Below are positions 45,219 to 54,044 of a stretch of 64,000 bases of DNA, in pieces; the stretch's first letter is position 1; the number at the start of each line of letters is the position of its first letter. The notes under the pieces were generated by a model. The model made no database searches. It worked only from the letters and a program-made list of their open reading frames with translations, and had not been told where the DNA came from. The position numbers and the translations under genes are program-made. The stretch covers positions 2,637,001 through 2,701,000 of the forward strand of contig NZ_CP100126.1 in the NCBI RefSeq assembly GCF_024168045.1, given 5' to 3'. The stretch is from Dorea longicatena. Lineage in GTDB: Bacteria > Bacillota > Clostridia > Lachnospirales > Lachnospiraceae.

Positions 45219-45256
45219 TTTCATCATCCTTTCCTATCTGTCCTGTTGACAGACTG

Positions 45257-46984
45257 TTATAAACTCATCTCATGGTTCCGTTTTTCCCTCACTGCCTGTT
45301 GTTTTGCATCACGCTCTGCACACTCTTTCTTCTTTTCATCCAATTTTCTCAGAAGAGAAGTCTTCTTTTCTGGCTTCTTCTCCTGCTGATTCACCGGCTG
45401 TTGCTCTGCTTTACCGCTTTCTTCAAAAATATCTTCCGTCTGAGCTGCGTGAAATGCTGGGAACTTTGTCTGCTTCTCGCTTTTTTCTTCTGAACGCCCG
45501 GAAGTATCTGCTTCTGCCATTTCCCGGTCACGTCTGGCAATATCTGCACAGGTCTGTACTTTTTTCACAAAAGCCAACTCATCTTGATATGGCTGCTTAT
45601 CTGCTTTCAGCTCTTCGATCGCTGTCCGGAGTTCTTCTTTTTCCCGTTTCCATCTGGCAGTTGGCACTTTTCCATTTTTATCCAGATGCTGTTTCAGCTC
45701 CCGTTCACATTTGCGATAGTAATTGATTTCTTTCTTATGCTGCTGGTAATATTTCTCCCTTCTTTTCTGAAAATAGAAACGGTTATATTCATCAATCAAT
45801 GGCTGGTTTATCTTTATTACTTCTGCCATCTTTTGTAGATTTTCCAGTTTCTTTAACTGATCTCGCTTTTCGGAAATCTCTTTTTTACTGACTGATACAA
45901 CACCATTCAGTTCATCAATCCGTTCCTTCAAGTCATCCATTGTCTCTATCTGATGTGTCTGAAGATAATTGATAGACTTTGCAAACTCCTGTAAGTTGGA
46001 GAGATTCTTCCCTCTCCGTTTCATCTCCGCATAGAAATTTGGGAGCGGTAGTCTGCCCTGTGTCTTTTTATCATAATAATCTTGCAGGCTTTCCAGAAGT
46101 GTAGGGTTCTGTCTGCGATCCAGTTCTACCTTCATTTCTTCATAAGCTGTCTTCATCCACTGAATGGATTCTTTCAAAGAAATAAACATCTGATTGAACT
46201 GTCGAATAGCTCTGTTCAGTTCCCCGATGATTGTTTTAATCCCCTTTTTCTCCATCGCCCGAACTTCATATCCCTCATGTATGGTCGGAATCAAGTCAAT
46301 TCCCTGCTCTTTGTAAGAACGGTGATCAATTCTGGCTGCCATGTGGCACTCCCGGAATTTTTCATTTACTTTCTCCGTCCACGCTCTTCTCCATTCCTTT
46401 AAAAGCTCCGGATCATTCCACCCGGTAGTGGAAACAGCATTGAATATATCCTTCCCTTTAGCATCTTTTATCCGGTTTCCATCTTCATCCAGAACATATT
46501 CCCGTTTCTGCTTGTTGCCCCATCTTCCATCTTCTGTAAAAGGACGGATTGGAGCAAGTACATGAAAATGTGGATTATCTGGTTCATCCTCATTCTTTGA
46601 TTTTCCCTCATGAACTGCCAGATCTACAATCATGCCATGTGCTACGAACTGCTCCCGGCAAAACGCTCTTGCCAGTTCTATATTTTCATCTAGCGTCAGT
46701 TCATTTTGCAAAGCAATATCAAAAGAATAAGCTAACTGTGCCCGTTTACTTTTCTCCACCTTTTCTACCTCATTCCAGAGTGTTTCCCGATCAGTCAGAC
46801 GTTCCGGCACATATTCCGGCGTCAGAATTTCTGTGAAAACTACTCCAGACTTTTTTGTATAGTCATGCGTCTGTCCATAATAATCGTTATAAAGCTTCTG
46901 CCCCGAAATATACGCTGCGGAATTAACCACTGTCTGACCTTTTCCTCTGGACACCTGCTTTACCGAAAAATGATACAATGCCAT
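45257..46984 (-). CDS. MobA/MobL family relaxase (MobQ type)
   Basis: 575 residues. Starts MALYHFSVKQVSRGKGQTVV with AAYISG, typical of MobA/MobL relaxases. Metal-binding HxH is in DNPHFHVLAPIRPFTEDGRW, preceded by AYSFDIALQNELT. The C-terminal 280 residues are coiled coil. It nicks a MobQ-type oriT; a matching site lies at 47605-47646. It is not related to the relaxase at 11155, so the element is mobilised independently. Overlaps the DUF3847 gene by one base. Intact. Confidence 0.9.
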   Translation of the reverse strand: MALYHFSVKQVSRGKGQTVVNSAAYISGQKLYNDYYGQTHDYTKKSGVVFTEILTPEYVPERLTDRETLWNEVEKVEKSKRAQLAYSFDIALQNELTLDENIELARAFCREQFVAHGMIVDLAVHEGKSKNEDEPDNPHFHVLAPIRPFTEDGRWGNKQKREYVLDEDGNRIKDAKGKDIFNAVSTTGWNDPELLKEWRRAWTEKVNEKFRECHMAARIDHRSYKEQGIDLIPTIHEGYEVRAMEKKGIKTIIGELNRAIRQFNQMFISLKESIQWMKTAYEEMKVELDRRQNPTLLESLQDYYDKKTQGRLPLPNFYAEMKRRGKNLSNLQEFAKSINYLQTHQIETMDDLKERIDELNGVVSVSKKEISEKRDQLKKLENLQKMAEVIKINQPLIDEYNRFYFQKRREKYYQQHKKEINYYRKCERELKQHLDKNGKVPTARWKREKEELRTAIEELKADKQPYQDELAFVKKVQTCADIARRDREMAEADTSGRSEEKSEKQTKFPAFHAAQTEDIFEESGKAEQQPVNQQEKKPEKKTSLLRKLDEKKKECAERDAKQQAVREKRNHEMSL

Positions 46985-47349
46985 TAACTGTCATCTCCTT
47001 TTTCTGCTCTTTCAACTGCTTCTGCAATCTGCTGTTGCTCTTTGTGTAAGGCTGCTATGTAAACCTGTCGCACAATACTCTTGTTGTAACTACTGTTCTG
47101 CAACTGTTCCATAACATCCTGAACTTCTTCCTGTTCCAAATCTCTGGATAATGGAAATGCTTTTTCAAACTCTGCTCCTTTAACGATCAATCTGTGGGAA
47201 CGTTCCTTTCGCTCCACTATCCTTTTCCTCTGTTCAAGAATATTTTTATTGTGGATCGCATGTTCCAGTTCCTTTTTACTTTTTTCCATGTTGGCTCTCA
47301 GTTCTTCCAATGACATGGATTCATATTTCGGATTTTTTGCTCTGCTCAC
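46984..47349 (-). CDS. DUF3847-like mobilization accessory protein
   Basis: 121 residues, strongly helical: MSLEELRANMEKSKKELEHA, QRKRIVERKERSHRLIVKGA, then a variable C-terminus. The DUF3847 pattern precedes MobA/MobL relaxases in many clostridial mobilizable elements. It probably helps the relaxase at oriT. The stop overlaps the relaxase start. Confidence 0.65.
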   Translation of the reverse strand: MSRAKNPKYESMSLEELRANMEKSKKELEHAIHNKNILEQRKRIVERKERSHRLIVKGAEFEKAFPLSRDLEQEEVQDVMEQLQNSSYNKSIVRQVYIAALHKEQQQIAEAVERAEKGDDS

Positions 47350-47685
47350 TTTCCTGTCCTCCTTTTTCTGTAAACAAAAAGAACCGGTCTTCTCATAAAT
47401 GCCGATTCCTGGATATAAAAAACAGAGGTCGTTGTTTCACAATAAAGAAATACTGACCTCCGCAATTTTAAAATAGATTAGTTATTACAATAGGATAGGC
47501 TTCTTGCCGCAAGGGGAAATTATCCCCTTGTACGAAATCTATGATTTCGCTATATTCCCGGATTGAAATTCTTCAAAGTCAGGAATGGCACCGCAGGTCG
47601 CACGATACAGGCAGATGTAATTGCCTGTATAGAAGTGCGCTCTTAGCTTTGCTAAGAGAATTATGCCGTATCCGGCTTGCTATCT
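47350..47685. other. Gene-free stretch rich in inverted repeats
   Basis: Besides the oriT at its right side, it holds an inverted repeat CAAGGGGA-AATTA-TCCCCTTG (47510-47530) and T/A-rich spacers. No coding frame is supported. It is likely the mobilization region plus the leader of DUF3847/relaxase transcription. Confidence 0.5.
47605..47658 (+). other. Candidate MobQ-type oriT
   Basis: Perfect 9-base arms ATACAGGCA (47605-47613) and TGCCTGTAT (47622-47630) are followed directly by AGAAGTGCGCTCTTAG. This resembles the RSF1010/MobQ nick consensus TAAGTGCGCCCT in both sequence and position next to an inverted repeat. A second hairpin CTCTTAGC-TTT-GCTAAGAG (47640-47658) follows. It lies 0.26 kb upstream of the DUF3847/relaxase pair. 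Confidence 0.65.
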
Positions 47686-47886
47686 TTAATCTGTAAATTC
47701 CATCATCTCGTCAATAGTACAATCCATTTTCTTACAAATTTTCTCGACTGTTTCCATTGATACATATTGATTTTTTCCCATCCGGGCAAGGATATTTGCA
47801 CTAATCCCGGTGAGGTGTTGCATTTCTATTCGCTTCATATTTTTATCAATGAGCTGTTTCCACAATCTGTTATAACTTACACTCAT
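47686..47886 (-). CDS. Small XRE-type helix-turn-helix regulator
   Basis: 66 residues from ATG 47886 (MSVSYNRLWKQLIDKNMKRI). HTH at MQHLTGISANILARMGKNQY and a conserved end IDEMMEF, the YozG/Cro-like small regulator type frequent in Firmicutes elements. It sits 41 bases after ssb. Likely regulates the mobilization or replication genes. Confidence 0.75.
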   Translation of the reverse strand: MSVSYNRLWKQLIDKNMKRIEMQHLTGISANILARMGKNQYVSMETVEKICKKMDCTIDEMMEFTD

Positions 47887-47927
47887 AAATAACCTCCACA
47901 TTTTTATTAGACAGATTTCTGCTTTTA

Positions 47928-48338
47928 TTAGTCAAACGGATTTTCTCCATCCTTCGCTTCCATAAATCCGTCTTTATCTGTTTTCGGAGTTTCTGATGAA
48001 TCTGCTCCAGCACCGCTGTCCTTGTTCTGGGCAAATTCATGTTCTTCCACAATCACATCTGTGGTATAAATCGTCTTTCCATCCTTATCCTTATAACTGC
48101 CAGTGCTGATGCGACCACCGATCACAATCCGCATTCCCTTGTGAAGATATTTCTGTGCAAACTCTGCACTCTTACCAAATGTTACACACGAAATAAAATC
48201 CGCTTCCTGTTCACCATCACGTTTATATTTTCTGTTCACTGCCAGTGTATATCTTGCTACTGCCATATCATTATCTTTTCCGGCATATTTGATCTCCGGA
48301 TTCTTTGTCAGTCTTCCCATTAAAATCACTCTATTCAT
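47928..48338 (-). CDS. ssb: Element-encoded single-stranded DNA-binding protein
   Basis: 136 residues. OB-fold start MNRVILMGRLTKNPEIKYAG, then ARYTLAVNRKYKRDGEQEAD and FAQKYLHKGMRIVIGGRIST. The acidic linker ends GENPFD, a slightly altered version of the usual DDxPF tail that contacts host replication proteins. Matches a rolling or single-strand transfer life style. GGAAAGG precedes the start. Confidence 0.92.
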   Translation of the reverse strand: MNRVILMGRLTKNPEIKYAGKDNDMAVARYTLAVNRKYKRDGEQEADFISCVTFGKSAEFAQKYLHKGMRIVIGGRISTGSYKDKDGKTIYTTDVIVEEHEFAQNKDSGAGADSSETPKTDKDGFMEAKDGENPFD

Positions 48339-48980
48339 AGTTTTTACGTCCTTTCCGGGTATGATACCCTTTAATCATTGTTATTAGTTACTTGTTGCAT
48401 CAGCGGTCTATTGTGCGTTTCCCTGTCACCTGCAGCCGTCTCAGACTGCCTCTGCCTGCATACACAGGTCACTGATCATAAGGCTTTGATCAACCGCCCA
48501 TCATCGGGAGTGTCATTATGATTCCGCTTGCTTTCAGAAAAAGAAAGGTCATGGCAGAACTCCTGGTAGGCTTTCAGGGTGCACTTATCAATTGTCAAGG
48601 TTCAACAAAGGAACATTCCAAAACGTCCTCTAATTACTAAAGTCAAATGACTTTGCAAGATGCAAAAGATTCGTGATATTTTTTTACATTTTTATCATTT
48701 TTTCTTTTACTTTCGTTAGTCCCTTCATATACTCTGTATTGGGAGCGACAAAATCGGACATGATTTTGGGAAATTTTGAAAAATAATTATTCCTCTACCT
48801 ATAAAGCGTTGGAAATGGTATTTACCAACCCCTTTTTGCAAGTTTTTTGTACATAAATGAAATACTTCTTCGCTAGTTGCATATTCCAGAGAACGTGAGG
48901 ACATGGATTTTCTTGAAAAATCATTTTTCCACTAATCACATGTGGCAGAATGTATAAAGTCAGATGATTTTGAAAAAAAG
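48339..48980. other. About 640 bases without a supported gene, upstream of ssb
   Basis: The part nearest ssb (48380-48600) is GC-richer and structured, with possible short leader frames such as a 20-codon minus-strand ORF near 48552-48495. The rest (48600-48980) is AT-rich. It may contain the replication origin or a regulatory RNA for the ssb/relaxase operon. I see no strong promoter consensus and no recognised RNA family. Confidence 0.35.
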
Positions 48981-49016
48981 CAAAAAAATAGGCACTAACC
49001 ACTTATGGTTAATGCC
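48981..49016 (-). terminator. Terminator after the methyltransferase relic
   Basis: Minus-strand arms GGCATTAACCA (49016-49006) and TGGTTAGTGCC (49001-48991) are followed by a T-rich run. It lies 15 bases after the stop at 49031. Confidence 0.75.
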
Positions 49017-49030
49017 CTTTGGGGTAATCA

Positions 49031-49645
49031 TTATTTTTCTTTTGTCAATTTCTGATACATTCTCATTAATTCAGCAACACAGTCTGCTTCTGACATTTTA
49101 ATGCTAAATCCATAAGCATGCATCACTGCTCTGTTATTTGCTTTATGTGCTTTCAGTAATTCTGTTGGCATTGTCAAAGGATCATAAAGATCTGCAAGAT
49201 TGCTATCTGTATAAAGTGCTCTAGCATTCAAGATAGCCTGTGCCGTTTTTCTTATCTTTTCCTTTTGATCATTTGTTGGAGAAGGCCAAGGGAAATTATT
49301 ATAAACAATCATATTAGAATAACTATAATCACTCTTTAGTCGACCACATACTGCTCTGGTCCATGCCATATGAACATTGGACATTAGTATTCCAAACTCG
49401 TAACTTGTGGCTGACGGCATTGTAAAAAGTTTATCGCCTGGAATTATTTCTCCTTCAAGATAATCCATCGGAATATATCTTCTGTTTTGCGAAGACACCT
49501 TTGGTATTGCAATATATGGCGAATACTGTGCAAGTTCTTTCCGTTGTCTTTCATCAAGCAAAAGTATCAACTTTTCTCCAATCTCTCTGCCGGATTCAGA
49601 TATATCAAATACAGCTAATTTCTCATATTTTCATCTCACAATTAA
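49031..49645 (-). pseudogene. C-terminal relic of a large Type II (MmeI/YeeA-like) DNA methyltransferase
   Basis: About 200 residues with no start and a stop near 49650. Contains ELAQYSPYIAIPKVSSQNRR, GRLKSDYSYSNMIVYNNFPW, then PSPT and LTMPTELLKAHKANNRAVMH. The NNFPWP region and the ending are typical of the target-recognition/C-terminal part of single-chain restriction-modification enzymes. The catalytic methyltransferase and nuclease parts are gone. It suggests the element once carried a restriction-modification cargo. Confidence 0.7.
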
Positions 49646-49742
49646 CCCTATATATTTGCTGTGCGACGTTTTTTTTTCTTTTGCCGTCGAGTGGCAGATG
49701 TTTTATACTATGTCACTTTCATAAAGTTCTCTTTATCCTTTA

Positions 49743-49865
49743 TTACTTTTCTGTTTTGTCTGATTTAAAAGCAAGATAACCAAAACAGAAATAGCTATAC
49801 TGCATGTCTGTATCATGACGGTGCTGGCTCATATATGCTTCAACATCTTCATCTACCCCTTCACT
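49743..49865 (-). pseudogene. Short C-terminal remnant of an unknown element protein
   Basis: A start-less 38-residue frame reads EGVDEDVEAYMSQHRHDTDM and QYSYFCFGYLAFKSDKTEK, which is protein-like and follows the 58-residue gene with no gap. I do not recognise a family with certainty. Confidence 0.3.
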
Positions 49866-50040
49866 ATTTTAAATATCTTCGGTAACTATCCAGAACTAAA
49901 TCTGTAACACCGCTTTTATAGATTTTACGGATATCAACAATCTGTTCATCTTTCAGAAGTTTCAACCAATCCAGTAAATCTTTTCTGCTGTTTGCGAAAT
50001 TGCAACATCTTCCATCAGCATATTCAATCCTGTATCTCAT
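49864..50040 (-). CDS. 58-residue element protein of unknown function
   Basis: ATG 50040 with AGGAGGAG upstream, nine bases after the TnpV stop. Sequence RYRIEYADGRCCNFANSRKD, then LLDWLKLLKDEQIVDIRKIY and KSGVTDLVLDSYRRYLK. Small alpha/beta protein, no known domain. It looks intact and cotranscribed with TnpV. Confidence 0.5.
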   Translation of the reverse strand: MRYRIEYADGRCCNFANSRKDLLDWLKLLKDEQIVDIRKIYKSGVTDLVLDSYRRYLK

Positions 50041-50049
50041 ACGCTCCTC

Positions 50050-50433
50050 CTATACATATACCAATTCACTCAATACAATTTCCTGCACACGATTCTCGAC
50101 ATTATTACACTGTCGCACCCACTCCATAGGATTACATGCTTTTAATTCCTCTGTAACTCCCTCCGCACTTCGTATTTGTGCCTCAATCAATTCATACCGT
50201 TCCTGTGCCTGTTCATTCAGATCTGCCAGATAGCTGTCCAATTTCCCAGTCAACAGAAGATAAGAATACATACCTGATTTATAGTTTTTCATATATTCTT
50301 TTCGAAGCATTCCCCAGTACCCAATCGGTCTGGTTTCTTCCGGTAATGATAGCACTGGCAGGTAATAATCTCCTACCAACACATAATCTAATCCATTCCT
50401 GTCATCATGTAGTATTTTTCTCTGATTGCTCAT
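50050..50433 (-). CDS. TnpV-like transposon-encoded protein
   Basis: 127 residues from ATG 50433 (MSNQRK). The pattern DYVLVGDYYLPVLSLPEETR, RPIGYWGMLRKEYMKNY and EGVTEELKACNPMEWVRQCN matches the TnpV proteins of Tn4451/CTn-type mobile elements. Role unknown. Commonly carried with mobilizable transposons of Clostridia. Confidence 0.8.
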   Translation of the reverse strand: MSNQRKILHDDRNGLDYVLVGDYYLPVLSLPEETRPIGYWGMLRKEYMKNYKSGMYSYLLLTGKLDSYLADLNEQAQERYELIEAQIRSAEGVTEELKACNPMEWVRQCNNVENRVQEIVLSELVYV

Positions 50434-50447
50434 GTTCTTCTCCTCCA

Positions 50448-50672
50448 TCAAATCTTTCTCTTCTCTCTCAGATATGCTTCAAATATACTTCTTCGAATCA
50501 ACACCTTTTTCCCAATTTTATATACTGCCCCTGCTTCATGTGCCATACGGACAACGGGTTTGATTCCCAGTCTGTAGTATTCGCACGCCATGTTATAGGT
50601 CACGTAATCATGGCGCATAAATTCCAGATCTTCATCATCGATTTCATCTGAAAACATCCATACATTACCGCT
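50448..50672 (-). CDS. DUF6462-like excisionase-type protein 2
   Basis: 74 residues from an ATG at 50672 (MSGNVWMFSDEIDDED). Core DYVTYNMACEYYRLGIKPVV, AHEAGAVYKIGKKVLIRRSI and FEAYLREK is the excisionase-like winged helix. Overlaps the third paralogue by eight bases, so the two are coupled. Confidence 0.7.
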   Translation of the reverse strand, partial: SGNVWMFSDEIDDEDLEFMRHDYVTYNMACEYYRLGIKPVVRMAHEAGAVYKIGKKVLIRRSIFEAYLREKRKI

Positions 50673-50934
50673 CATCCGTCTTCTTCTCCTTATCATTTCC
50701 TGTTGCCGGTTCATGAAAACGCTCCAGATAGTCATCAAAAATATCCCGGTTAATCAATACGGTTCCATCTATTCTGTAAATTGCACCTGCATCACTGGCG
50801 AGTTCAAAAAGTTTCTTATGAGAAATGCTGTAAATAATCTCTGCCTGTTGATAACGCAGATACTGTCGGCGTAATTTTCTAAGCTGCTCTGGTACTTCCT
50901 TCATACTTGTAATTGGTTTATAACTTTTACCCAT
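50665..50934 (-). CDS. DUF6462-like excisionase-type protein 3
   Basis: 89 residues from ATG 50934 with GGAGG upstream. Core RQYLRYQQAEIIYSISHKKL, then SDAGAIYRIDGTVLINRDIF. First gene after the element's right attachment region. Likely one of the excision or copy control factors. Confidence 0.7.
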   Translation of the reverse strand: MGKSYKPITSMKEVPEQLRKLRRQYLRYQQAEIIYSISHKKLFELASDAGAIYRIDGTVLINRDIFDDYLERFHEPATGNDKEKKTDER

Positions 50935-51045
50935 GATGTTTTCCTCCAAAATTAGATTTGCTGTTTTACAGAAGCTGACTGCCGGGATATAACTTTCCAG
51001 GGCCGAATCATCAGACGCGCCACTGGCGCCTCTTTGATATGCAAC

Positions 51046-51090
51046 GCAAAAAAGCACCTCTTAGATTAACTCTAAGAAGTGCTCTTACTT
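51046..51090 (-). terminator. Terminator downstream of lysS
   Basis: Minus-strand GCACTTCTTAGA and TCTAAGAGGTGC pair around GTTAA, followed by six T (about 51082-51048). It lies about 140 bases after the lysS stop and inside the inserted element. Confidence 0.75.
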
Positions 51091-51160
51091 CATTGCCAAA
51101 CCTGTGTCCTTTCACCTGAAATTCGTCATGCTTCATAACGATTCATTATTATCCCAAATT

Positions 51161-51182
51161 TTGTTGTCAAATTGTTGTCAAA
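51161..51182. repeat. Tandem 11-bp direct repeat (candidate arm sites, right)
   Basis: TTGTTGTCAAA occurs twice without a gap (51161-51171, 51172-51182), 41 bases downstream of the lysS stop. Shared motif with the repeats beside the integrase (40620-40676), so these are probably the other arm of the same element. Confidence 0.6.
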
Positions 51183-51223
51183 TGCGGTCTGACATCATGG
51201 TTTTAGACATTTAATATTTAATT

Positions 51224-53269
51224 TTAATACAGCTTTGCACCAGCCGGAATGTGGTTATCAACCATCAGAAGATGAAGTTTTTCTTCGCCCTCTTCCTCAT
51301 GAATTGCACTGAGAAGCATTCCACAAGATTCAATTCCCATCATGGCTCTCGGTGGCAGGTTGGTGATTGCAATTAAGGTCTTTCCAACCAGTTCTTCCGG
51401 CTCGTAATAAGCATGAATACCGCTTAAAATCGTACGATCTGTGCCTGTTCCGTCATCCAGAGTGAACTGTAACAGCTTCTTGGATTTCTTAACTGCTTCA
51501 CATGCTTTTACCTTTACAGCTCTGAAATCAGACTTGCTGAAAGTATCGAAATCAACCATTTCTTCAAATAATGGCTCAACTTTTACTTTGGAAAAATCAA
51601 TCTTCTCAACTGTTTTTTCAGCCTCTGCCGGAGCTGCTTCGGAAGTCTTGGAAGCTTTCTTGTCAGCGTCCAGTGACTTCATTGTAGGGAATAATAACAC
51701 ATCACGAATAGCCTGAGCATCTGTCAGCAGCATTACCAGTCTGTCGATTCCGTATCCGATTCCACCTGTTGGCGGCATACCGATCTCCAGTGCATTCAGG
51801 AAATCTTCATCTGTGTGGTTCGCTTCTTCATCACCGGCTGCAAATGCTTCTTCCTGTGCTGCAAAACGTTCTCTCTGATCAATCGGGTCATTTAACTCTG
51901 AGTATGCATTACACATCTCACGTCCGTATACATACAACTCAAAACGCTCTACATAATTCGGGTCTTCCGGATTCTTCTTTGTCAGTGGTGAAATCTCGAT
52001 TGGATGATCTGTTACAAATGTTGGCTGAATCATCTTCTCTTCACAGAACTCATCAAAGAAGAGGTTCAGGATGTCACCCTTCTTGTGACGTTCTTCATAT
52101 TCTACATGATGCTCATCTGCTAATGCTTTAGCTTCTTCGTCTGTCTTAACTTCTGCAAAATCAACACCTGCATACTTCTTAACAGCATCGATCATAGAAA
52201 TTCTTTCGAATGGTTTTGCCATATCGATAACTGTTCCGTTGTAGCTGATAACTGCGCTTCCGCACACTTTTTCTGCGAGGTAACGGAACATACTCTCTGT
52301 CAGTTCCATCATTCCCTCATAGTCTGTATATGCCTGATATAATTCCATCAGTGTGAATTCCGGATTGTGACGTGTATCTACACCTTCATTACGGAATACT
52401 CGTCCGATCTCATATACTCTCTCAAGTCCTCCGACAATCAGTCTCTTCAGGTACAATTCCAGAGAAATACGGAGTTTCACATCTTCATTCAGCGCATTGT
52501 AATGTGTCTCGAATGGTCTTGCTGCCGCTCCACCTGCATTGCTTACCAGCATCGGAGTCTCTACTTCCATAAATCCACGTCCATCTAAGAAGTTACGAAT
52601 CTCTTTGATGATCTTAGAACGTTTGATAAATGTCTCTTTTGACTCTGGATTCATGATCAGATCTACATATCTCTGACGGTAACGTGTATCGGTATCTGTT
52701 AATCCATGGAACTTCTCCGGAAGGATCTGTAAACTCTTAGAAAGAAGTGTCATCTTCTCTGCATGGATAGAAATCTCTCCTGTTCTTGTTCTGAACGCAA
52801 ATCCTTCTAATCCGAAAATGTCACCAATATCAGAACGTTTAAAATCTGTGTAAGAGTCTGTTCCGATCGCATCTCTTGCAACATATACCTGGATACTTCC
52901 CTGCAGATCCTGAATGTTGCAGAAAGAAGCCTTACCCATAACTCTCTTGAACATCATACGTCCTGCGATAGATACATGAATCGGATTGGCATCCATGATA
53001 CTTCTTCTCTCTTCATAATCTTTCTTCAGAACCTCTTTCGCCTGCTCTTCATTCATTCCCTCTACGTCTGGTGTCTGGTGGTCTTTTAAAAGTTCTGCTT
53101 CATGTGCTTCATACAGACTCTTCACTTCCAATGAGTGATGTGTCTGATTGAATTTTGTAATCTGAAATGGATCTTTTCCATTCTGCTGAAGGTCTGCTAA
53201 TTTCTCACGTCGAACCTTTCTTAACTGGTTCACGTCCTGTTCCTGTCCATTGTTCTGCTGCTTAGCCAC
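51224..53269 (-). CDS. lysS: Lysyl-tRNA synthetase with appended C-terminal tRNA-binding domain
   Basis: 681 residues. Class II synthetase core: OB-fold anticodon domain (SIAGRMMFKRVMGKASFCNI), motif 2 FRNEGVDTRHNPEFTLMELY, motif 3 GIGYGIDRLVMLLT. A Lys/Ala-rich linker (about 525-550) leads to a 110-residue Trbp111/EMAP-like tRNA-binding domain (FSKSDFRAVKVKACEAVKKS), which is extra to the usual 500-residue enzyme. The integrase crossover lies inside this domain, so the last part of the present gene (downstream of 51414-51451) is probably element-supplied. Intact. Confidence 0.95.
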   Translation of the reverse strand: MAKQQNNGQEQDVNQLRKVRREKLADLQQNGKDPFQITKFNQTHHSLEVKSLYEAHEAELLKDHQTPDVEGMNEEQAKEVLKKDYEERRSIMDANPIHVSIAGRMMFKRVMGKASFCNIQDLQGSIQVYVARDAIGTDSYTDFKRSDIGDIFGLEGFAFRTRTGEISIHAEKMTLLSKSLQILPEKFHGLTDTDTRYRQRYVDLIMNPESKETFIKRSKIIKEIRNFLDGRGFMEVETPMLVSNAGGAAARPFETHYNALNEDVKLRISLELYLKRLIVGGLERVYEIGRVFRNEGVDTRHNPEFTLMELYQAYTDYEGMMELTESMFRYLAEKVCGSAVISYNGTVIDMAKPFERISMIDAVKKYAGVDFAEVKTDEEAKALADEHHVEYEERHKKGDILNLFFDEFCEEKMIQPTFVTDHPIEISPLTKKNPEDPNYVERFELYVYGREMCNAYSELNDPIDQRERFAAQEEAFAAGDEEANHTDEDFLNALEIGMPPTGGIGYGIDRLVMLLTDAQAIRDVLLFPTMKSLDADKKASKTSEAAPAEAEKTVEKIDFSKVKVEPLFEEMVDFDTFSKSDFRAVKVKACEAVKKSKKLLQFTLDDGTGTDRTILSGIHAYYEPEELVGKTLIAITNLPPRAMMGIESCGMLLSAIHEEEGEEKLHLLMVDNHIPAGAKLY
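51414..51451. other. Candidate attL: 38-bp block identical to 40250-40287
   Basis: Same 38 bases as in the lysS fragment, coding for the region GTGTDRTILSGIH, with the central palindrome ATCGTACGAT. The distance between the two blocks gives an element of about 11.16 kb. Confidence 0.6.
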
Positions 53270-53367
53270 TTTTTTATTCTCCTTCCTTATCTGAATTCAG
53301 ACCTCCCGTGTAAGAGAGGCCTGAGTCTTGTGTCCTTGTTATTCTTCGACGGGTATCTGCCTGTCTC

Positions 53368-53850
53368 TTATAATGAACGGCTGATGTCCAGTACCTTGTA
53401 CTCCATTACTCCAGCCTGTGTCTCTACAGTTACGACATCTCCGATCTGTTTTCCCATCAATGCCTGGCCAACCGGTGATTCATTGGAAATCTTTCCTTCC
53501 AGACTGTTCGCTTCTGTAGAACCAACCAGTTTGAATTCCATCTCTTCATCAAATGTGATGTCGAATACTTTTACCGTACATCCGATATTAATCTTATCAA
53601 AATCAACTTCGTCTTCTACTACAACTTCTGCATTCTTAAGAATTGCTTCCAGTTCTTCGATACGTGCTTCAATGTCTCTCTGTTCATCTTTTGCTGCATC
53701 GTACTCTGCATTCTCTGATAAGTCTCCCTGTTCTCTTGCTTCTTTGATCTTCTGGGCGATCTCTCTACGTTTTACAACCTTGAGGTTCTCAAGTTCATCT
53801 TCCAGTGCTTTTAAACCAGCATAAGTAAGTAATTTTTTCTTTGCTTCCAT
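53368..53850 (-). CDS. greA: Transcription elongation factor GreA
   Basis: 160 residues. The N-terminal coiled coil carries the acidic tip (AREQGDLSENAEYDAAKDEQ), and the C-terminal FKBP-like domain has ISNESPVGQALMGKQIGDVV. Rescues backtracked RNA polymerase by stimulating transcript cleavage. Between dusB and lysS, same strand. Intact. Confidence 0.95.
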   Translation of the reverse strand: MEAKKKLLTYAGLKALEDELENLKVVKRREIAQKIKEAREQGDLSENAEYDAAKDEQRDIEARIEELEAILKNAEVVVEDEVDFDKINIGCTVKVFDITFDEEMEFKLVGSTEANSLEGKISNESPVGQALMGKQIGDVVTVETQAGVMEYKVLDISRSL

Positions 53851-54044
53851 CTGTCTCCTGCTCCTTTTTCTGTTCCATATTACTCTGACATTTTTATGCC
53901 TGAATCATCTATCTGAATAATTAATCTGTCATAGAATAATGATACTTTCACAATTTCATTATTATACATAAATGCATGTTTTATGTCAATCTTTTTATCA
54001 CCTGCAAGTACCCGTTTTTCCTTTATTTTCAGCATTTTTGTACA

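Noticed and set aside
49031..49645. Active restriction-modification defence gene
   Set aside because: Only the C-terminal part is present; no SAM-binding, NPPY or nuclease motif remains.
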